A stretch of DNA of 64,000 bases, taken from contig NC_134542.1 of the NCBI RefSeq assembly GCF_050624435.1, positions 9,383,497 to 9,447,496 of the forward strand, in the 5' to 3' direction. The first letter of the stretch is position 1; each line of letters starts with the position of its first letter. This document shows positions 21,781-32,275 of this stretch, piece after piece. This stretch comes from Tenrec ecaudatus. Lineage: Eukaryota; Chordata; Mammalia; Afrosoricida; Tenrecidae. The notes under the pieces were generated by a model. The model saw nothing but the letters and a program-made list of their open reading frames with translations, had not been told where the DNA came from and searched no databases. A program made the position numbers and the translations under genes.

Positions 21781-21948
21781 AGATCCTAAGCACCAAGTTA
21801 AGAATGGGGCTGGGCACCCAGAAGAGCCAAACTCTTAGCTTGTTGTCGTTAGCTGCTATGTTGTTGGGTGCTACAGGGCTGTTTCCAGCACACAGTGGCC
21901 CCCATGTGACAGGGCAGGACAGTCCCATAGGATTTCTAAGGCTGCCAT

Positions 21949-22004
21949 CCTGCAGGAGCAAAGTGGATCACAGCAGCCTGCAGGAGCGAAGTGGATCACA
22001 GCAG
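21949..22004 (+). repeat. Tandem duplication, 28 bp x 2
   Basis: The 28-bp unit starting CCTGCAGGAGC is present twice in direct succession with one A/G difference. This suggests a recent slippage or duplication event. Confidence 0.9.
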
Positions 22005-22480
22005 GCTTCTCCCACCGGTGGCTTCCAACAGCCACCCTTCTAAGTGATTTCCTTACAGGGGTTCAAGGCTGCAACTCTCTTGCTCAACGCTGAGCTTATT
22101 ATTTGTGTCTTTCCTGGCGTGATCACAACAGTCAAGCTGCTTGTTTATCACGAAGAAGAACCCAGACTGGTTGGACTTAATAAGCCACATTGGGTGTGTT
22201 CAGGTCTCCTTTGACCTGCATCTGACTTCTGGGTCCAGGGCAGCGCCTTGTAGGAAGCTTTGTCAGAGGTGTGAGCTATTGACTGCAGTCATCTTTACGT
22301 AGAGCTTAATGTGATGGTTGTGTCTCAGACACAGATGATGGGGGGAGGGGGGCATGTGCCTGGTGGCCATGGCTCATATGGGCCCCTGTTTAGGGGGTTT
22401 CTGGGGTTAGAGTGGCCATCCTGGGTACACATCTGAGTTTGAGATACATAGCTACTTCAAGGATGAAGATTTGCCTGGTG
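22005..22480. other. Stretch without recognised features
   Basis: No gene or repeat was recognised. Confidence 0.3.
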
Positions 22481-22484
22481 CAGG

Positions 22485-22570
22485 CCATGGTATTTTCAAT
22501 CTTTTATGCATGTCCCTATGACTTAGAATGGACTTGATGACAATGCGGTGTGTTGTTGTTGTTGTACACC
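22485..22570 (+). mobile_element. RTE-type 3' tip
   Basis: The short block 'catggtattttcaatctttt' is followed by 'tgacttagaatggacttgat' and GTTGTTGTTGTTG. It joins two RTE pieces normally further apart, so it is internally deleted. Confidence 0.5.
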
Positions 22571-22621
22571 AAGATCTCTCTTTTAGAAAGATGGAGAAAT
22601 CAAGACTCAGGGAGGTTCTTA

Positions 22622-22832
22622 CCAAAAAAACCAAGCTCACTGCCATTGAGTCAATTATGACTCATTAGCAACCCTACAGGATGGGTAGAACTTCCCCTAA
22701 GGCTTCCTGAGCCGGTAACTCTTTATGGACATTGAAAGTCGTGTCTTTCTTCCAGGGATCAGCTGGTGGGTTTAGAACTACTGAGCACGCAGCAAGCTGC
22801 TCAGCACTTAACTGAGTACGCCACCAGGGCTA
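22622..22832 (-). mobile_element. AfroSINE (family A)
   Basis: A full-length minus-strand copy from 'ctcactgccattgagtcaat' to 'gtacgccaccagggct'. Confidence 0.85.
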
Positions 22833-23045
22833 GCGACCTTACTATTTGCTTTCCTGTGCAGTCTCTTCTTATAAAGGTGCCAGCTGACAAGATGGCACTG
22901 GGGGTTCTTGTTCCCAAGCTGAAATTGAAGTTAGGGGTTTCTCTGCCAGGCTGTCCCTGTGCCTGCATTTGTTAGGGGGAACAGAATTCAAGTTTTTAAA
23001 AACAAGTCTTCCCCCTGCTTCCTCGTCTTCTGAAAGGCATGCTTT

Positions 23046-23046
<1 letters not shown>

Positions 23047-23087
<41 letters not shown>

Positions 23088-23089
23088 TG
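23047..23089 (+). repeat. (GT)n microsatellite
   Basis: About 20 GT units with one GG interruption near the 3' end. Confidence 0.95.
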
Positions 23090-23361
23090 GGAGGGGGCAG
23101 GGTGAGTAGAGGGGACTGGAGGGCTGTCAGGCGAGAGCTGGTCCTTAACTGCCATCTTCCCTCCAGAAGAGCCATCCAATCCCTTTGTGACAAGTTCTTC
23201 CACACGCTTCCTTTGTACTCGTGGGTCTAAGGATACCTGCCTGATTCCAAAGCCCCCTCCGCCTGCCTGGTCTGTCGCTCTGATACCGCTACATAGACAT
23301 GGGCTGGTGCTTCCTCAGGTGTCTGGGACATCCAGCAAACAAGCGACTTGTGACTTCAACC

Positions 23362-23532
23362 CCCAAACCAAGCTCACAGCCATTGAATCAATGCTGACTC
23401 ATAGAGACCCCTGCGGGTTTCCGAGAGTGTAACTGTTTATGGGAGTAGAAAGCCCAGACTTTCTTCCTCAGAGCTGCTGGTGGTTTCGAACTGCTGAGCT
23501 TGCAGATCACAGCCCAACACACAACCACTAGG
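23362..23532 (-). mobile_element. AfroSINE (family A)
   Basis: The minus-strand body shows 'tgactcatagagacccctgc' and 'ctgctggtggtttcgaactg'. The head is worn. Confidence 0.8.
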
Positions 23533-23631
23533 GATCATACGTGTGACTTAGGAGACTGCGGACTTTGGCTTTCTTGCTACATCATCTCAGGACCTACTGG
23601 AGACTTTGGAACCATGACACCAATGGGGACC

Positions 23632-23650
23632 TGTTTTTTTTTTTTTTTTC
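23632..23650 (+). repeat. Poly(T) run
   Basis: Nineteen consecutive T. It could be the tail of a minus-strand retroposon, but no body was recognised. Confidence 0.8.
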
Positions 23651-23719
23651 TTCTTTTACTTTGTCCTTAAGTCCTTGGAAATGTTGCATAGGCTTTTCTG
23701 TTGGGTATTTTTATGCCAG

Positions 23720-23925
23720 GGCCTCTAGGGGGCACAGGTGTTCAGCTTCTGTCCAACAGGTTTGTGGTTCAAATGCACTTAAGATACAACGTGGAAGAAA
23801 GGTCTGTTTCTAGAAAGGTTATAGCCTTTAAAGCCAGACAGAGAGGTTCGACTCTATGTTCATGGGGTTACTATGAATCAGAACCAACTGCCCAAGGACT
23901 GGTTTGGACTGGTTTGATTTGTATG
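23720..23925 (+). mobile_element. AfroSINE-related copy, old
   Basis: The tail 'atggggttactatgaatcag' is clear. The body resembles a family with the AAGAAAGGTCTG block rather than the usual centre. Confidence 0.5.
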
Positions 23926-23929
23926 GATT

Positions 23930-24840
23930 GCACTGTGATTCCCAAAAGATAGGGCGAAGTCCTTAGCTCTGATACGTAGGAGCTTGACCTTGGAAATCGG
24001 GCCTTTGAAGATCTTATCAGTGTGTTGAACCTGAGACCAGACCGGCAGAGAATGAGCCCTGCACCACTGTAAGAGAAGAAGCCTCAAGAGTGAGGGCAGA
24101 AGGTGGTGTGAAGAGAGAGGCAGGTGTTACAGTGCTGCATTCAGAATCCAAGGGATGCTAAGACGGTCAGCTGTCACTCAGAGCTAACCGACAGGTGTGA
24201 TACCCTGATGTCTTATCCTTAACCCTCAGGCCTGTGAGAGAGTAAGTTTCTGTGCTTACAAGGCACCCGGCTGGTGCTATTTTGTGTGACAGTGATATTG
24301 GGATCTTGCATGTCCTGTGCATTTCTCTCCCGTGGATCAGACTGCACACACGCAAATGACATTGAGTATCTTTTCCAGGTGGCGCTAGGGTGGACAACGA
24401 GGGCCATCTCTGCTGTGCCGAATGCCTGCAATTATATACTCAATTAAGAAAAACACTGCCTAGGGCAGCAAATCGTGGAGTTCAGTGTGTAAAGAGGTTA
24501 ATGACCTGGTCTTTCCCCCTTTTCCCAATTCTCCCCACAAAGGAATCCCCGAGGATCTGTCTGGTGGTCTGATTTTTGCAGATTTCCTCCATGCTTTCCC
24601 AAACATATATGAATACAGGGACCCCAACCAAACCCTAAAACAAATGCACTGTCATCAAAGAACTGAAATTCACCGAGACTCTAGAAATGGTTTCTGAGAC
24701 TGTGAAGCTTCATAGAAGCAGTCAGCTGCTTTGGCTCTTATATATGGGAATATATGAAACTCTGAATATATGAACTTCATTAGACGACTTTACCGGGGTC
24801 CATGGCTATCTGCTCTGCTCTGTAGTTGTACTTCCAGCAC
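23930..24840. other. Stretch without recognised features
   Basis: No exon was seen. The part at 23930-24110 has the look of an old mammalian transposon (a block like 'gacctgagaccagaccgg'), but I cannot assign a family. Confidence 0.3.
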
Positions 24841-25350
24841 TGTGGTAGCTACATAATCTGTTGTCAATTTGAGACTTCAGAGTGAAGGGGTGGAGTTTAG
24901 CCTGTCAATCAGGTCGCAGCTTGATGACCTCATTTGGAGCCGCTAGGGAAATAAATAGCTCGCTGGAGGCGGGATGCTCGCTCACTCCTGTGAGACCTTA
25001 CTGACAACAAGCCACATAGAGAAGGGCTGATGGAGCCAGAGTCCTGGAGCTGAGGAGCCACAGAGACCCCTGCCAGCACTGAGATGCTTCCACCACCACT
25101 GGACCCACAAGACTTTCCACCCACTGGCCTGTGATCTTCCTGCATTCGGTGTCGTTGCATGTGTTGCATGATTCTGAAGAGGAATTTATAGACTGTTATC
25201 AGACAGTTGGGCTAATATCAGACTTATGGACTCGATCTGGACTGAGCTGGGATGTTCTCTTAAATACAATGAATCTTTTATATAAAGTTCTTTCTTAGAC
25301 ACAGATGAGTGTCTATGAATTTGTTTCTCTAGTCAACCCAGATGAACACA
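24841..25350 (+). mobile_element. Solo LTR (ERV-derived), with 5-bp target duplication
   Basis: The 510-bp unit starts TGTGGTAG and ends AACACA, giving TG...CA termini. It is flanked by AGCAC on both sides (24836-24840 and 25351-25355), a perfect 5-bp duplication as made by retroviral integrases. No internal retroviral genes adjoin it, so it is a solo LTR. A related, more diverged copy lies at 28385-28861. The family (possibly ERVL/MaLR) is a guess. Confidence 0.75.
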
Positions 25351-25434
25351 AGCACATAGCAGACCATGACTTAGTTCCTCATTCTTTTCTTGTGTCCCGG
25401 TTCTTCTGTTTTACCCCTAGGTGTGATGGTGGTG

Positions 25435-25735
25435 TTGTTGTTAGATGCATTCAGGTCAGTTCCAAATCACAGCAACTCTGTGTCCAGCAGAACGCAACAC
25501 TTTGCCATCCTCACTCAGTTATAGCGATGTTTGAATCTAGTGTTGAGTCACTGTGTCAGTCCATCTCTGGGGAGTCGTCCTCTTTTCCCCTGACCCTCTA
25601 CTTTATCAAGCATGATGTCCTTTTCCAGGGAACAGCCTCTCCTGATCACCAGTCCACAGTCTGGGAGGTGCATGCTCTCTGTAACATTACCTGCTGGTTT
25701 CTGCGTCTTGATCCTCCATGAAGGCGAGCAGAATG
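25435..25735 (-). mobile_element. RTE/Bov-B-like LINE, 3' end
   Basis: The minus-strand copy has 'gtccagcagaacgcaacact', 'tcactgtgtcagtccatctc' and 'caagcatgatgtccttttcc', all blocks shared with the other RTE 3' ends. Similarity fades after about 25735. Confidence 0.7.
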
Positions 25736-25837
25736 GTCGTATCTCAGAGTAGGCCTGTTTTCCATTGTAGAGCTTGTCAAGGAATGGCTTTATGGAGAGT
25801 TGTGCTCTTTGTAGAAGGCTGTATGAGGTTGTTTTTT

Positions 25838-26090
25838 TTTTAAATTAAAGTTTTATTGGGGGCTCTTACATCTCTTATCACAATCCGTACATTCATCCAT
25901 TGTGTCAAGCATATTTGTACATATGCTGCCATCATCATTTTCAAAGCAGTTTCTTTCTATTTGAGCCCTTGATATCAGCTCCTCATTTCCCCCCTCCCTT
26001 TACCGCCTGCCCTCCCTCATGAACCCTTGATAAGTTATAGTTTATTATTTCCATATCTTACATTGTCCTGTGTCACCCTTCACTGGCTGT
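25838..26090 (-). mobile_element. L1 3' end, truncated
   Basis: The plus strand reads 'agttttattgggggctctta' then 'cttatcacaatccgtacat'. CTGTATGAGGTT at 25828 and CTGTATGAAGTT at about 26085 flank it and look like a target duplication. Confidence 0.8.
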
Positions 26091-26129
26091 ATGAAGTTTT
26101 GATAAAGATGGAAAAAGGGTAGATGACTC

Positions 26130-26962
26130 GTGATCAGAGTCTTTTCAACAAAGGATACCCTGACATATTAATTAACCTTAGAATCTCTGAGCCAAAGAAG
26201 AAATTCCCTTTACACCATAAAGGACTTAACTGAGGGGATGTGACCAAACATCTCTTTGCAAGACAATGGTGGCAAACCCCCTTATGTCCACTCACACCTC
26301 CTACCATAAACCCAAAGATTCGCTTACAATGGATCATGGGCCCACATGGACAGGTGTCCCACAGGAGGTTTACAGAAGGCTGTGAGTCACAGCGAAAGCC
26401 CCAAATCCATTCGCAGACTCCCCACTTGGAATACGCTTCTGGAAAGTCTCTTCTGACCATCCAGCATCCTGGGATAGGTACAGCCTTGCTATCAGACAGA
26501 CAGCATTGCGAAGTTGACGAGGACAGATGGAGTTAGGGAGCTAGGTTAAAATGAACACCTTCTCCTTTGGTCTCCTTCTGACCCATTTCAAAACTGTTTC
26601 TGTTTTTACCATTCTGTTTCCTTACTTGCTTGTAGATTCAGGTTTTTCTCTGTTTTGTCACTGTTGTTGTTTGTTGTCTGTCTGTTAGCTTTCTGCTTGT
26701 GTTCCGTGTGATTTTTCATTATATGTAATCCAGGGTAGAAAAGTCTGCAACCGGATTAAGAATTACATTACGCAGGGTCATGGCAAGGGATGTTGGGGGT
26801 GGGGCAGAGTGGGGTAGGGATGGGAAACTAACCACAATGAGTAGGAGAAAGGAGAAAATGTTCTGATCGTGTCAGTGCTGATTGCACAAGTCTTCTTAAT
26901 ATGATTGAACCAGTGGACTGCATGATTTATGAATTAGCTTCCAATAAAACTATTATAAAAGA
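26130..26962 (+). repeat. Unclassified interspersed repeat, family X, longest copy
   Basis: The 5' part (26134-26225) recurs at 27660-27745 and the 3' part (about 26640-26962) recurs at 11870-12195. The element therefore seems to span at least 830 bp, ending in CCAATAAAACTATTATAAAAG with a polyadenylation-like AATAAA. It has no long coding frame. The open frames at 26134-26460 (-) and 26240-26536 (+) overlap and match nothing I know. It could be a non-autonomous retroposon or an LTR. Confidence 0.6.
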
Positions 26963-27119
26963 AAGAGAAACCAAGAGAACAGACCCAAATGGTAGTCTCG
27001 AGCAGGCCAGACCCTTGTTGTGACTGCCTACATCCATGACGCTAGCACCTGCGTTCAAGATAAGGAAGAGACGCTATCTACGTGAAGCGAGAATCATTGA
27101 TCTCTGCGCCCCACCCCCT

Positions 27120-27317
27120 CCACCCAATTCTTTCTGTTGTGGTGTGGGTGAAGGTTTACAGAGCAAATCAATTGCCCACACAACTATCCACATACATTTT
27201 GTTCCCTGACCTGGATTGCATTCCCCACAGGGTAACAGCCCTCTCCCTACTTCCTCTTTGTGTTTCTTGTTTCCCTTGCTGGGTCATCCACAACAGCTGT
27301 TGCCCTGGGGTCAAAGT
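27120..27317. repeat. Possible old afrotherian repeat
   Basis: The text 'gtggtgtgggtgaaggttta' followed by 'cagagcaaatcaattgccca' resembles a repeat that I recall from afrotherian genomes. I cannot name it and no second copy is in this window. Confidence 0.3.
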
Positions 27318-27482
27318 GCCTACTAGCAGTGACCCTATAGGACAGGGAAGAGCTGCTCCATCGGGTTTCCACCATGATGCCTTTAGGGAAGCAGGCAGCC
27401 TCCTCACTCCCCTGCAGAGCTGATGGTGAGTCGGAACCACTGGCTTAGCAGCCAAGCGCTTAAGCAATGCACCACCTGAGGG
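27318..27482 (-). mobile_element. AfroSINE (family A), rearranged
   Basis: The tail 'gtgaccctataggacaggga' and head 'gcttaagcaatgcaccacct' are present on the minus strand. The centre is altered. Confidence 0.65.
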
Positions 27483-27596
27483 TCATGATTGATTGATTGA
27501 TTGTTAAGGAATTTGGTTCATGTGATTCCAGAGGTCTGGTAAGTTCAAAACCTTTGGTTCAGAAAGCAGGTGGTTCCTGAGGTCCCGTGTCCAGAT

Positions 27597-27655
27597 GGAA
27601 AGAGAAGAGAAGAGAGGAGGGAGAAGAGGGGAGGGGGCAGGGGGAAGGGAAGAGT
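27597..27655 (+). repeat. Purine-rich (GA) tract
   Basis: The tract is nearly pure A/G, in GAGAAGAGGGG-type units. Confidence 0.85.
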
Positions 27656-27659
27656 AATT

Positions 27660-27745
27660 GGAGAGTTTTTTCAACAAAGGATAGCCTGACACATGAATTA
27701 ACATTAGAATCTCTGAGCCCCAAGAAGAAATTCCCTTTACACCCC
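27660..27745 (+). repeat. Family X, 5' fragment
   Basis: About 85 bp closely matches 26134-26225: 'tcaacaaaggatagcctgac' and 'gaagaaattccctttacacc'. It lies 1.5 kb downstream of the longer copy in the same orientation. Confidence 0.7.
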
Positions 27746-27749
27746 TAAC

Positions 27750-28384
27750 TGGAGAGGAGAAGAGAAGAGTGGGGTCCTTCTGGCTGGATTTCTAGTGACC
27801 ATCATTCTGGAGAGAGAAGCCACCAGGGGCCCAACCCTCCTTTTGTTCTGAAGGCCTCTGGCTGATGGGATGTTGCCCTTCCACACTGGGGAGGGTAATC
27901 TGCTTTATTAACCACGTGTTACTGCTTCCTTGAAGCATCTAGACAAATATTTGATGCCACAGCTCAGTGGCCAGGTTGACACAAGGCATTCACCAAGACA
28001 GGTTTCTGCCGAGAAGAGAGTGGGCTGCTGTTTGTGATCAGCTGGACTAAAGGCCTACACCAAGAGGGTCCTGGAGGAGCAGTGGTGAGAAAAATATGTG
28101 GGAGTCAAGACAGGAAAATGCCTTGGGGAAACCGGAAGTGGAATTATAGGTTGAGGCAAGGGACTGAAGAAGGACAGAAAGCCTGGCAAGACAGGACCTG
28201 GGGGATTCAGGGAGGGGGGAGTATGTGGGTAGTGGGTGGGAGCGGGGGATTGTGCCATGCCACAGTCTTAGTACTTTCAGACAAGAGCCTGAATTCGTTC
28301 AAGCTGACAGATGAAGGCCTGAGTTTGGGATCTAACCTGCAGGCATGTTTCTTTCTTTCCTTTTGTACCAACCTGGCTGATAAA
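27750..28384. other. Stretch without recognised features
   Basis: No repeat or exon was recognised. Confidence 0.3.
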
Positions 28385-28861
28385 CACATGTAGGGTTAAT
28401 TGAAGGGCAGAGAGATAAATGGCTCAGTGAGCCTCGCCTTTCTAGTTCTCAGGTCTCTTGCTTTGTGATGGTCGGACCAGGGTGCAGCTGCCTTAGCCAG
28501 TTCCCTGCTTCAACTGGCAAGGCTCACTTCCTGTAAGACATCCCCAAGGTGAAGCTGCATGGACCTAACCTGATGCAGCCCTGGGTGCTGGAGCAGCCAT
28601 GTGGAGACCCCTGACAGTGCTGAGATGCTTACACGTTCAATGATTCGGCTTTCCTCCTGCAGTCAGCATCATGGCGTGTGTTTTGTGAGATGGAGGAGGA
28701 CTTTGTGGATTGGTGTCGGACATATGGGCTAATGTTGGACTTGTGGGCTTGAGCAGCACTGGGTTGGGATGTTTTCTTGATGTGCACTTAACCTTTATAT
28801 AAAACTCTCTTATGCATGAGTTTCTGTGGATTTGTTTCTCTAAAGTACCCAGACTAACACA
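28385..28861 (+). mobile_element. LTR related to 24841-25350
   Basis: The 3' half aligns along its length with the solo LTR: 'gagacccctgacagtgctga', 'ggacatatgggctaatgttg' and 'gtttctctaaagtacccaga'. It ends CTAACACA. The 5' end could not be placed and no target duplication was found, so it may be truncated. Confidence 0.6.
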
Positions 28862-28886
28862 AAAGCCCTTTCCAAAAAGTCTCTGC

Positions 28887-29062
28887 TGTGGATTCAGTTC
28901 TGAGTGTGGGGACAGAGAACTACTCCTTTGGGTATCCAAGGCTTCAAATGTTTACTGGAGTCGACAGTTTCATGTTTATCCTGTGGAGTGGCTGGTGGGT
29001 TCGAACCACTGACATTGCGGTTTGCAGCTCGGTTTGTAGGCCACGACACTACCAGGACTCCT
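28887..29062 (-). mobile_element. AfroSINE (family A)
   Basis: The minus-strand head side is clear ('ctggtgggttcgaaccactg', 'cgacactaccaggactcctt'). The tail side is worn. Confidence 0.7.
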
Positions 29063-29144
29063 TTTTGACTGTTTAGGGTAAATACAAACATTAAAAATTA
29101 GTATGCAAGATTTAAAAGTTAAAGGAATATACTGTATTTTTTCA

Positions 29145-29275
29145 TGTTAATGCATCCACGGATATAACACACCTACAGGTATAATGCACCCATGTGTGTA
29201 CCACACCCAGAGGTATAAGGCACGGATACTCTTGGGTATAACACACACCTTGGGTGTATAACACACCCATGCATG
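29145..29275 (+). repeat. Degenerate short tandem repeat, GTATAACACACC-type
   Basis: A motif like GGTATAA(C/T)(A/G)CACCC recurs about seven times at irregular 16-24 bp spacing. It is an old, decayed satellite-like tract. Confidence 0.6.
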
Positions 29276-29563
29276 CCATGCCCAACGAAGTGGCCTCTTG
29301 TGTAGGAAACTAACATGCAAGGGACTGTGAGGCTTGCCACAAATGTGTGGTGTTTGCATAGAACACGGAACAAGGAATTCTCAATTCTTTCAGAAGAACG
29401 GGAGCGCCAGGCCACATACTTCGCCTGGACTCTGCAGCAGGGTCCTTGACCAGCGCCCAGTGACTGCTCCATTTCCCAGGATGGCCAGTTGGACCCTGCC
29501 CTAATTAGTACATTTCCCTCATCCCCATGATCGGTGGGTTACACTTACTCCACTAATTCAACA

Positions 29564-29668
29564 TTTACCCATCCAATCACGTGAATTTACCCATTCAATC
29601 ACGTGAATTTACCCATCCAATCACGTGAATTTACCCATCCAATCACGTGAATTTACCCATCCAATCAC
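29564..29668 (+). repeat. 22-bp minisatellite with E-boxes
   Basis: About 4.8 copies of a 22-bp unit (TTTACCCATCCAAT followed by CACGTGAA). CACGTG occurs at 29578, 29600, 29622 and 29644, exactly 22 bp apart. The copies are almost identical, with one C/T difference in copy 2. Confidence 0.95.
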
Positions 29669-29764
29669 TGTACATAGTTACTGCACCTAGTCTGTGCTTG
29701 TTTACTCACCCAATGTTGTTGGCATGAATCCAACTAATAGTGTCAAGGGAGAGAGGCCTGGTAA

Positions 29765-29865
29765 TCTGCTGTGTAAAGATTACAGCCAAGGTGGCCAGGG
29801 GGGCAGATCTACCCTGTGACACATGGGCTTGTTGTGAATAGGAACTGACAGCAAAGGGTTTGGTT
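29765..29865 (+). mobile_element. AfroSINE, 3' half
   Basis: A tail-like segment with 'cagatctaccctgtgacaca' and CTGACAGCAAAGGGTTTGG. The head is missing. Confidence 0.5.
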
Positions 29866-30041
29866 TCACTGGGGGGTGTTTGGGCCGGGAGGCCCCCAGT
29901 CTCCTTCATTTGGCCAACAGGAGAGCTGAACCACGCGTTCATGTACTGTCGGAATCAGGATCAGGTTCTTGCTCAATAAACCCTAGACCAAGGTGGCAGA
30001 TGGATTTATAATTGTGTTTCATTTGAAACTCTGCTCTGTTA

Positions 30042-30245
30042 GTAAGGAGTCTTTGTGGTTTAATGGCTATGTTTTGAGCTGCTCGGTTCTAGGTCAGTGG
30101 TTCCAATCCACCAGTGATTCCATGGGAGAAAGATGAGGCTGTCTGTTCCCCTAAAGATTTAAACGTCCCAGAAATCCGCAAGGCTAATTCTACTGTGTTC
30201 TCTACTGTCCATGTGAGTTGGGATCTATGACAGTGAATTTGGGGT
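30042..30245 (+). mobile_element. AfroSINE (family A)
   Basis: Head, box B region, central 'gggagaaagatgaggctgtc' and worn tail are in order. Confidence 0.75.
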
Positions 30246-30267
30246 TTGAGATGATTCTGTTTAATAG

Positions 30268-30488
30268 AGAAGCTCTGGTGGTACTGTCAGGTCAACATTG
30301 TGCTGTTGACCGAAGGGTCAGCAGTTCAAACCCATCAGCCACTCCATGGGAGAAAGATGAGGCCCTCTTCTCCACGAAAACTTACAACAGGGGTGGAGAA
30401 TATCTGGCCCATCAGCAGGGACAGTCTCAGAGACCCACAGGGCTTAGCTGTGAGTCAGCATTGACATGACGTTGCGTGTTTGGGTTTT
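30268..30488 (+). mobile_element. AfroSINE (family A)
   Basis: The head AGAAGCTCTGGTGGTACTGTC and tail 'ctgtgagtcagcattgacat' are present, with about 25 extra bases near 30390. Confidence 0.75.
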
Positions 30489-31090
30489 GGAGGGTTTCTT
30501 CACTGCAATGGATTGTTACGTGTGTACAGAGATGAAGGCTAAAACATAAGCCTTTCTTTCCTTCTCCACACAGTCTAACCATGGAGGATTGCCTCCATTA
30601 AGCACCCAACAGAAGAGCCACATTTTAAGGTCTCTTAAGCAATAATGTAAATATGGGGTGAAAGGGTCGATGTCATCCGTCTGAGGTGGATGCTGTGTCA
30701 AGGTCTTGCAAGGAAGGTCATTGGTCTGTGGGCTGTGATCTGAGCACTTCTTCCAGCTAGGGGATATTTCTAGGAGGGCATGTTTCTAGTAGGCCTCTTG
30801 GCCCCTGAAACTCAAAGGCCACAAGTACAGGGGAAGCAACCATGATCACCTCAAACTAAGAGACTGATGTTCTATCGTCTTGCTCGACTGTTTATAAATC
30901 TGTTTGAGCAGTATGTCCTTTCTCACATGTTTGCCTGGCTTTGCTGATACGTTTTGGCTATTTTACCTTATACCTTAGAGGGCTATCTTTCGTTCCTGGG
31001 TTATGAGTTATCTGCCCCCTTCTGGTTCACAGTATAATAATGTCTAATTTATACTTCCAGCAACACAGGAACCATCCTCACATTTAAGTC
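30489..31090. other. Stretch without recognised features
   Basis: No gene or repeat was recognised. Confidence 0.3.
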
Positions 31091-31580
31091 TATCCCCTAC
31101 CTACTACCTGCCTACCTACCTACCTACCTACCTACCTACCTACCTACCTACTACCTGCCTACCTACCTACCTACCTACCTACCTACCTACCTACCTACCT
31201 ACTACCTGCCTACCTACCTACCTACCTACCTACCTACCTACTACCTGCCTACCTACCTACCTACTACCTACCTACCTACTACCTGCCTACCTACCTACCT
31301 ACCTACCTACCTACCTACCTACTACCTGCCTACCTACCTACCTACCTACCTACCTACCTACCTACCTACTACCTGCCTACCTACCTACCTACCTACCTAC
31401 CTACCTACCTACCTACTACCTGCCTACCTACCTACCTACCTACCTACCTACCTACCTACCTACTACCTGCCTACCTACCTACCTACCTACCTACCTACCT
31501 ACCTACTACCTGCCTGCCTACCTACCTACCTACCTACCTACCTACCTACCTACCTACTTACCTACCTACCTACTTACCCA
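31091..31580 (+). repeat. (CTAC)n array with higher-order pattern
   Basis: About 490 bp of CTAC units is broken at regular places by CTACTACCTGCC. Starts of this variant are near 31101, 31148, 31199, 31238, 31276, 31319, 31366, 31413, 31460 and 31503, so spacing is 47, 51, 39, 38, 43, 47, 47, 47 and 43 bp. Both the tetramer and the longer unit have been amplified. Confidence 0.95.
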
Positions 31581-31716
31581 TCCATCCAGTCATCATTTAT
31601 TTTTCTCAGGGTATTTTTAATATGAGAAAATAATCTTTAATACTTTTTACTATATAAGAGGAATTCTGTCAGAGCAAACAGGGAAATGGATGGTATTGGT
31701 CCTATAATACTCTACC

Positions 31717-31889
31717 CCCAAACACTGTCACTGAATCGATTTCAACTCATAACAAGCCTATAGAAGGGTTCTGATGCCATACATCGATGGGAGCAGGTAG
31801 TCTCATCTTTGTTCCAAGAAATGAATGATAGCTGCGAACCTTTGGGTTAGTGGTCTGATGCTTACCCCACAGCGCCACCAGGGTTCCTT
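31717..31889 (-). mobile_element. AfroSINE (family A), diverged
   Basis: The tail 'gtcactgaatcgatttcaac' and head 'cagcgccaccagggttcctt' are on the minus strand. Confidence 0.7.
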
Positions 31890-31954
31890 ACATCCCACGG
31901 AATTTCCAAATTAAAATAAGTGCAGGGATACCTAAAAACACAAACAACAAATAT

Positions 31955-32135
31955 AAACAGTTTTCAAGTCAATCCCAATTCATAACACCACTTCCCACCC
32001 CACCCCCCAGTGTGTGTCAGAGTAGAACTGTGCTTCACAGAGTTTTTAATAACACTGATTTTCGGATGTAGATTGCCAGACCTTTCTTCCAACTTGCTTC
32101 TGGGCAACGCAACCTATCAGCTTTGGGGTTAGCAG
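31955..32135 (-). mobile_element. AfroSINE variant
   Basis: The block 'gtgtgtgtcagagtagaact' and 'gatgtagattgccagacctt' match the variant at 18225-18560. Confidence 0.55.
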
Positions 32136-32173
32136 CCAACTCTGTTTATCCTGGGGATATATTGTTATCGTTG

Positions 32174-32275
32174 TTGTTACATGCTGTCGGTTGGGTTTTG
32201 ACTCACAGCTGGTTCACAGTGACCCCATGTACAGTTGCGTGAGACACATGCTTGGTCCTGTGCCAGCTTCACAGT
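32174..32275 (-). mobile_element. RTE 3' tip
   Basis: The minus-strand tip has 'gttgttgttacatgctgtcg' and 'gaccccatgtacagttgcgt'. It is short. Confidence 0.5.

Noticed and set aside
29564..29668. Possible CRISPR-like array
   Set aside because: The 22-bp units follow each other without spacers and the host is a mammal; it is a minisatellite.
31091..31580. Interstitial telomeric repeat
   Set aside because: The unit is CTAC, not the vertebrate CCCTAA hexamer.
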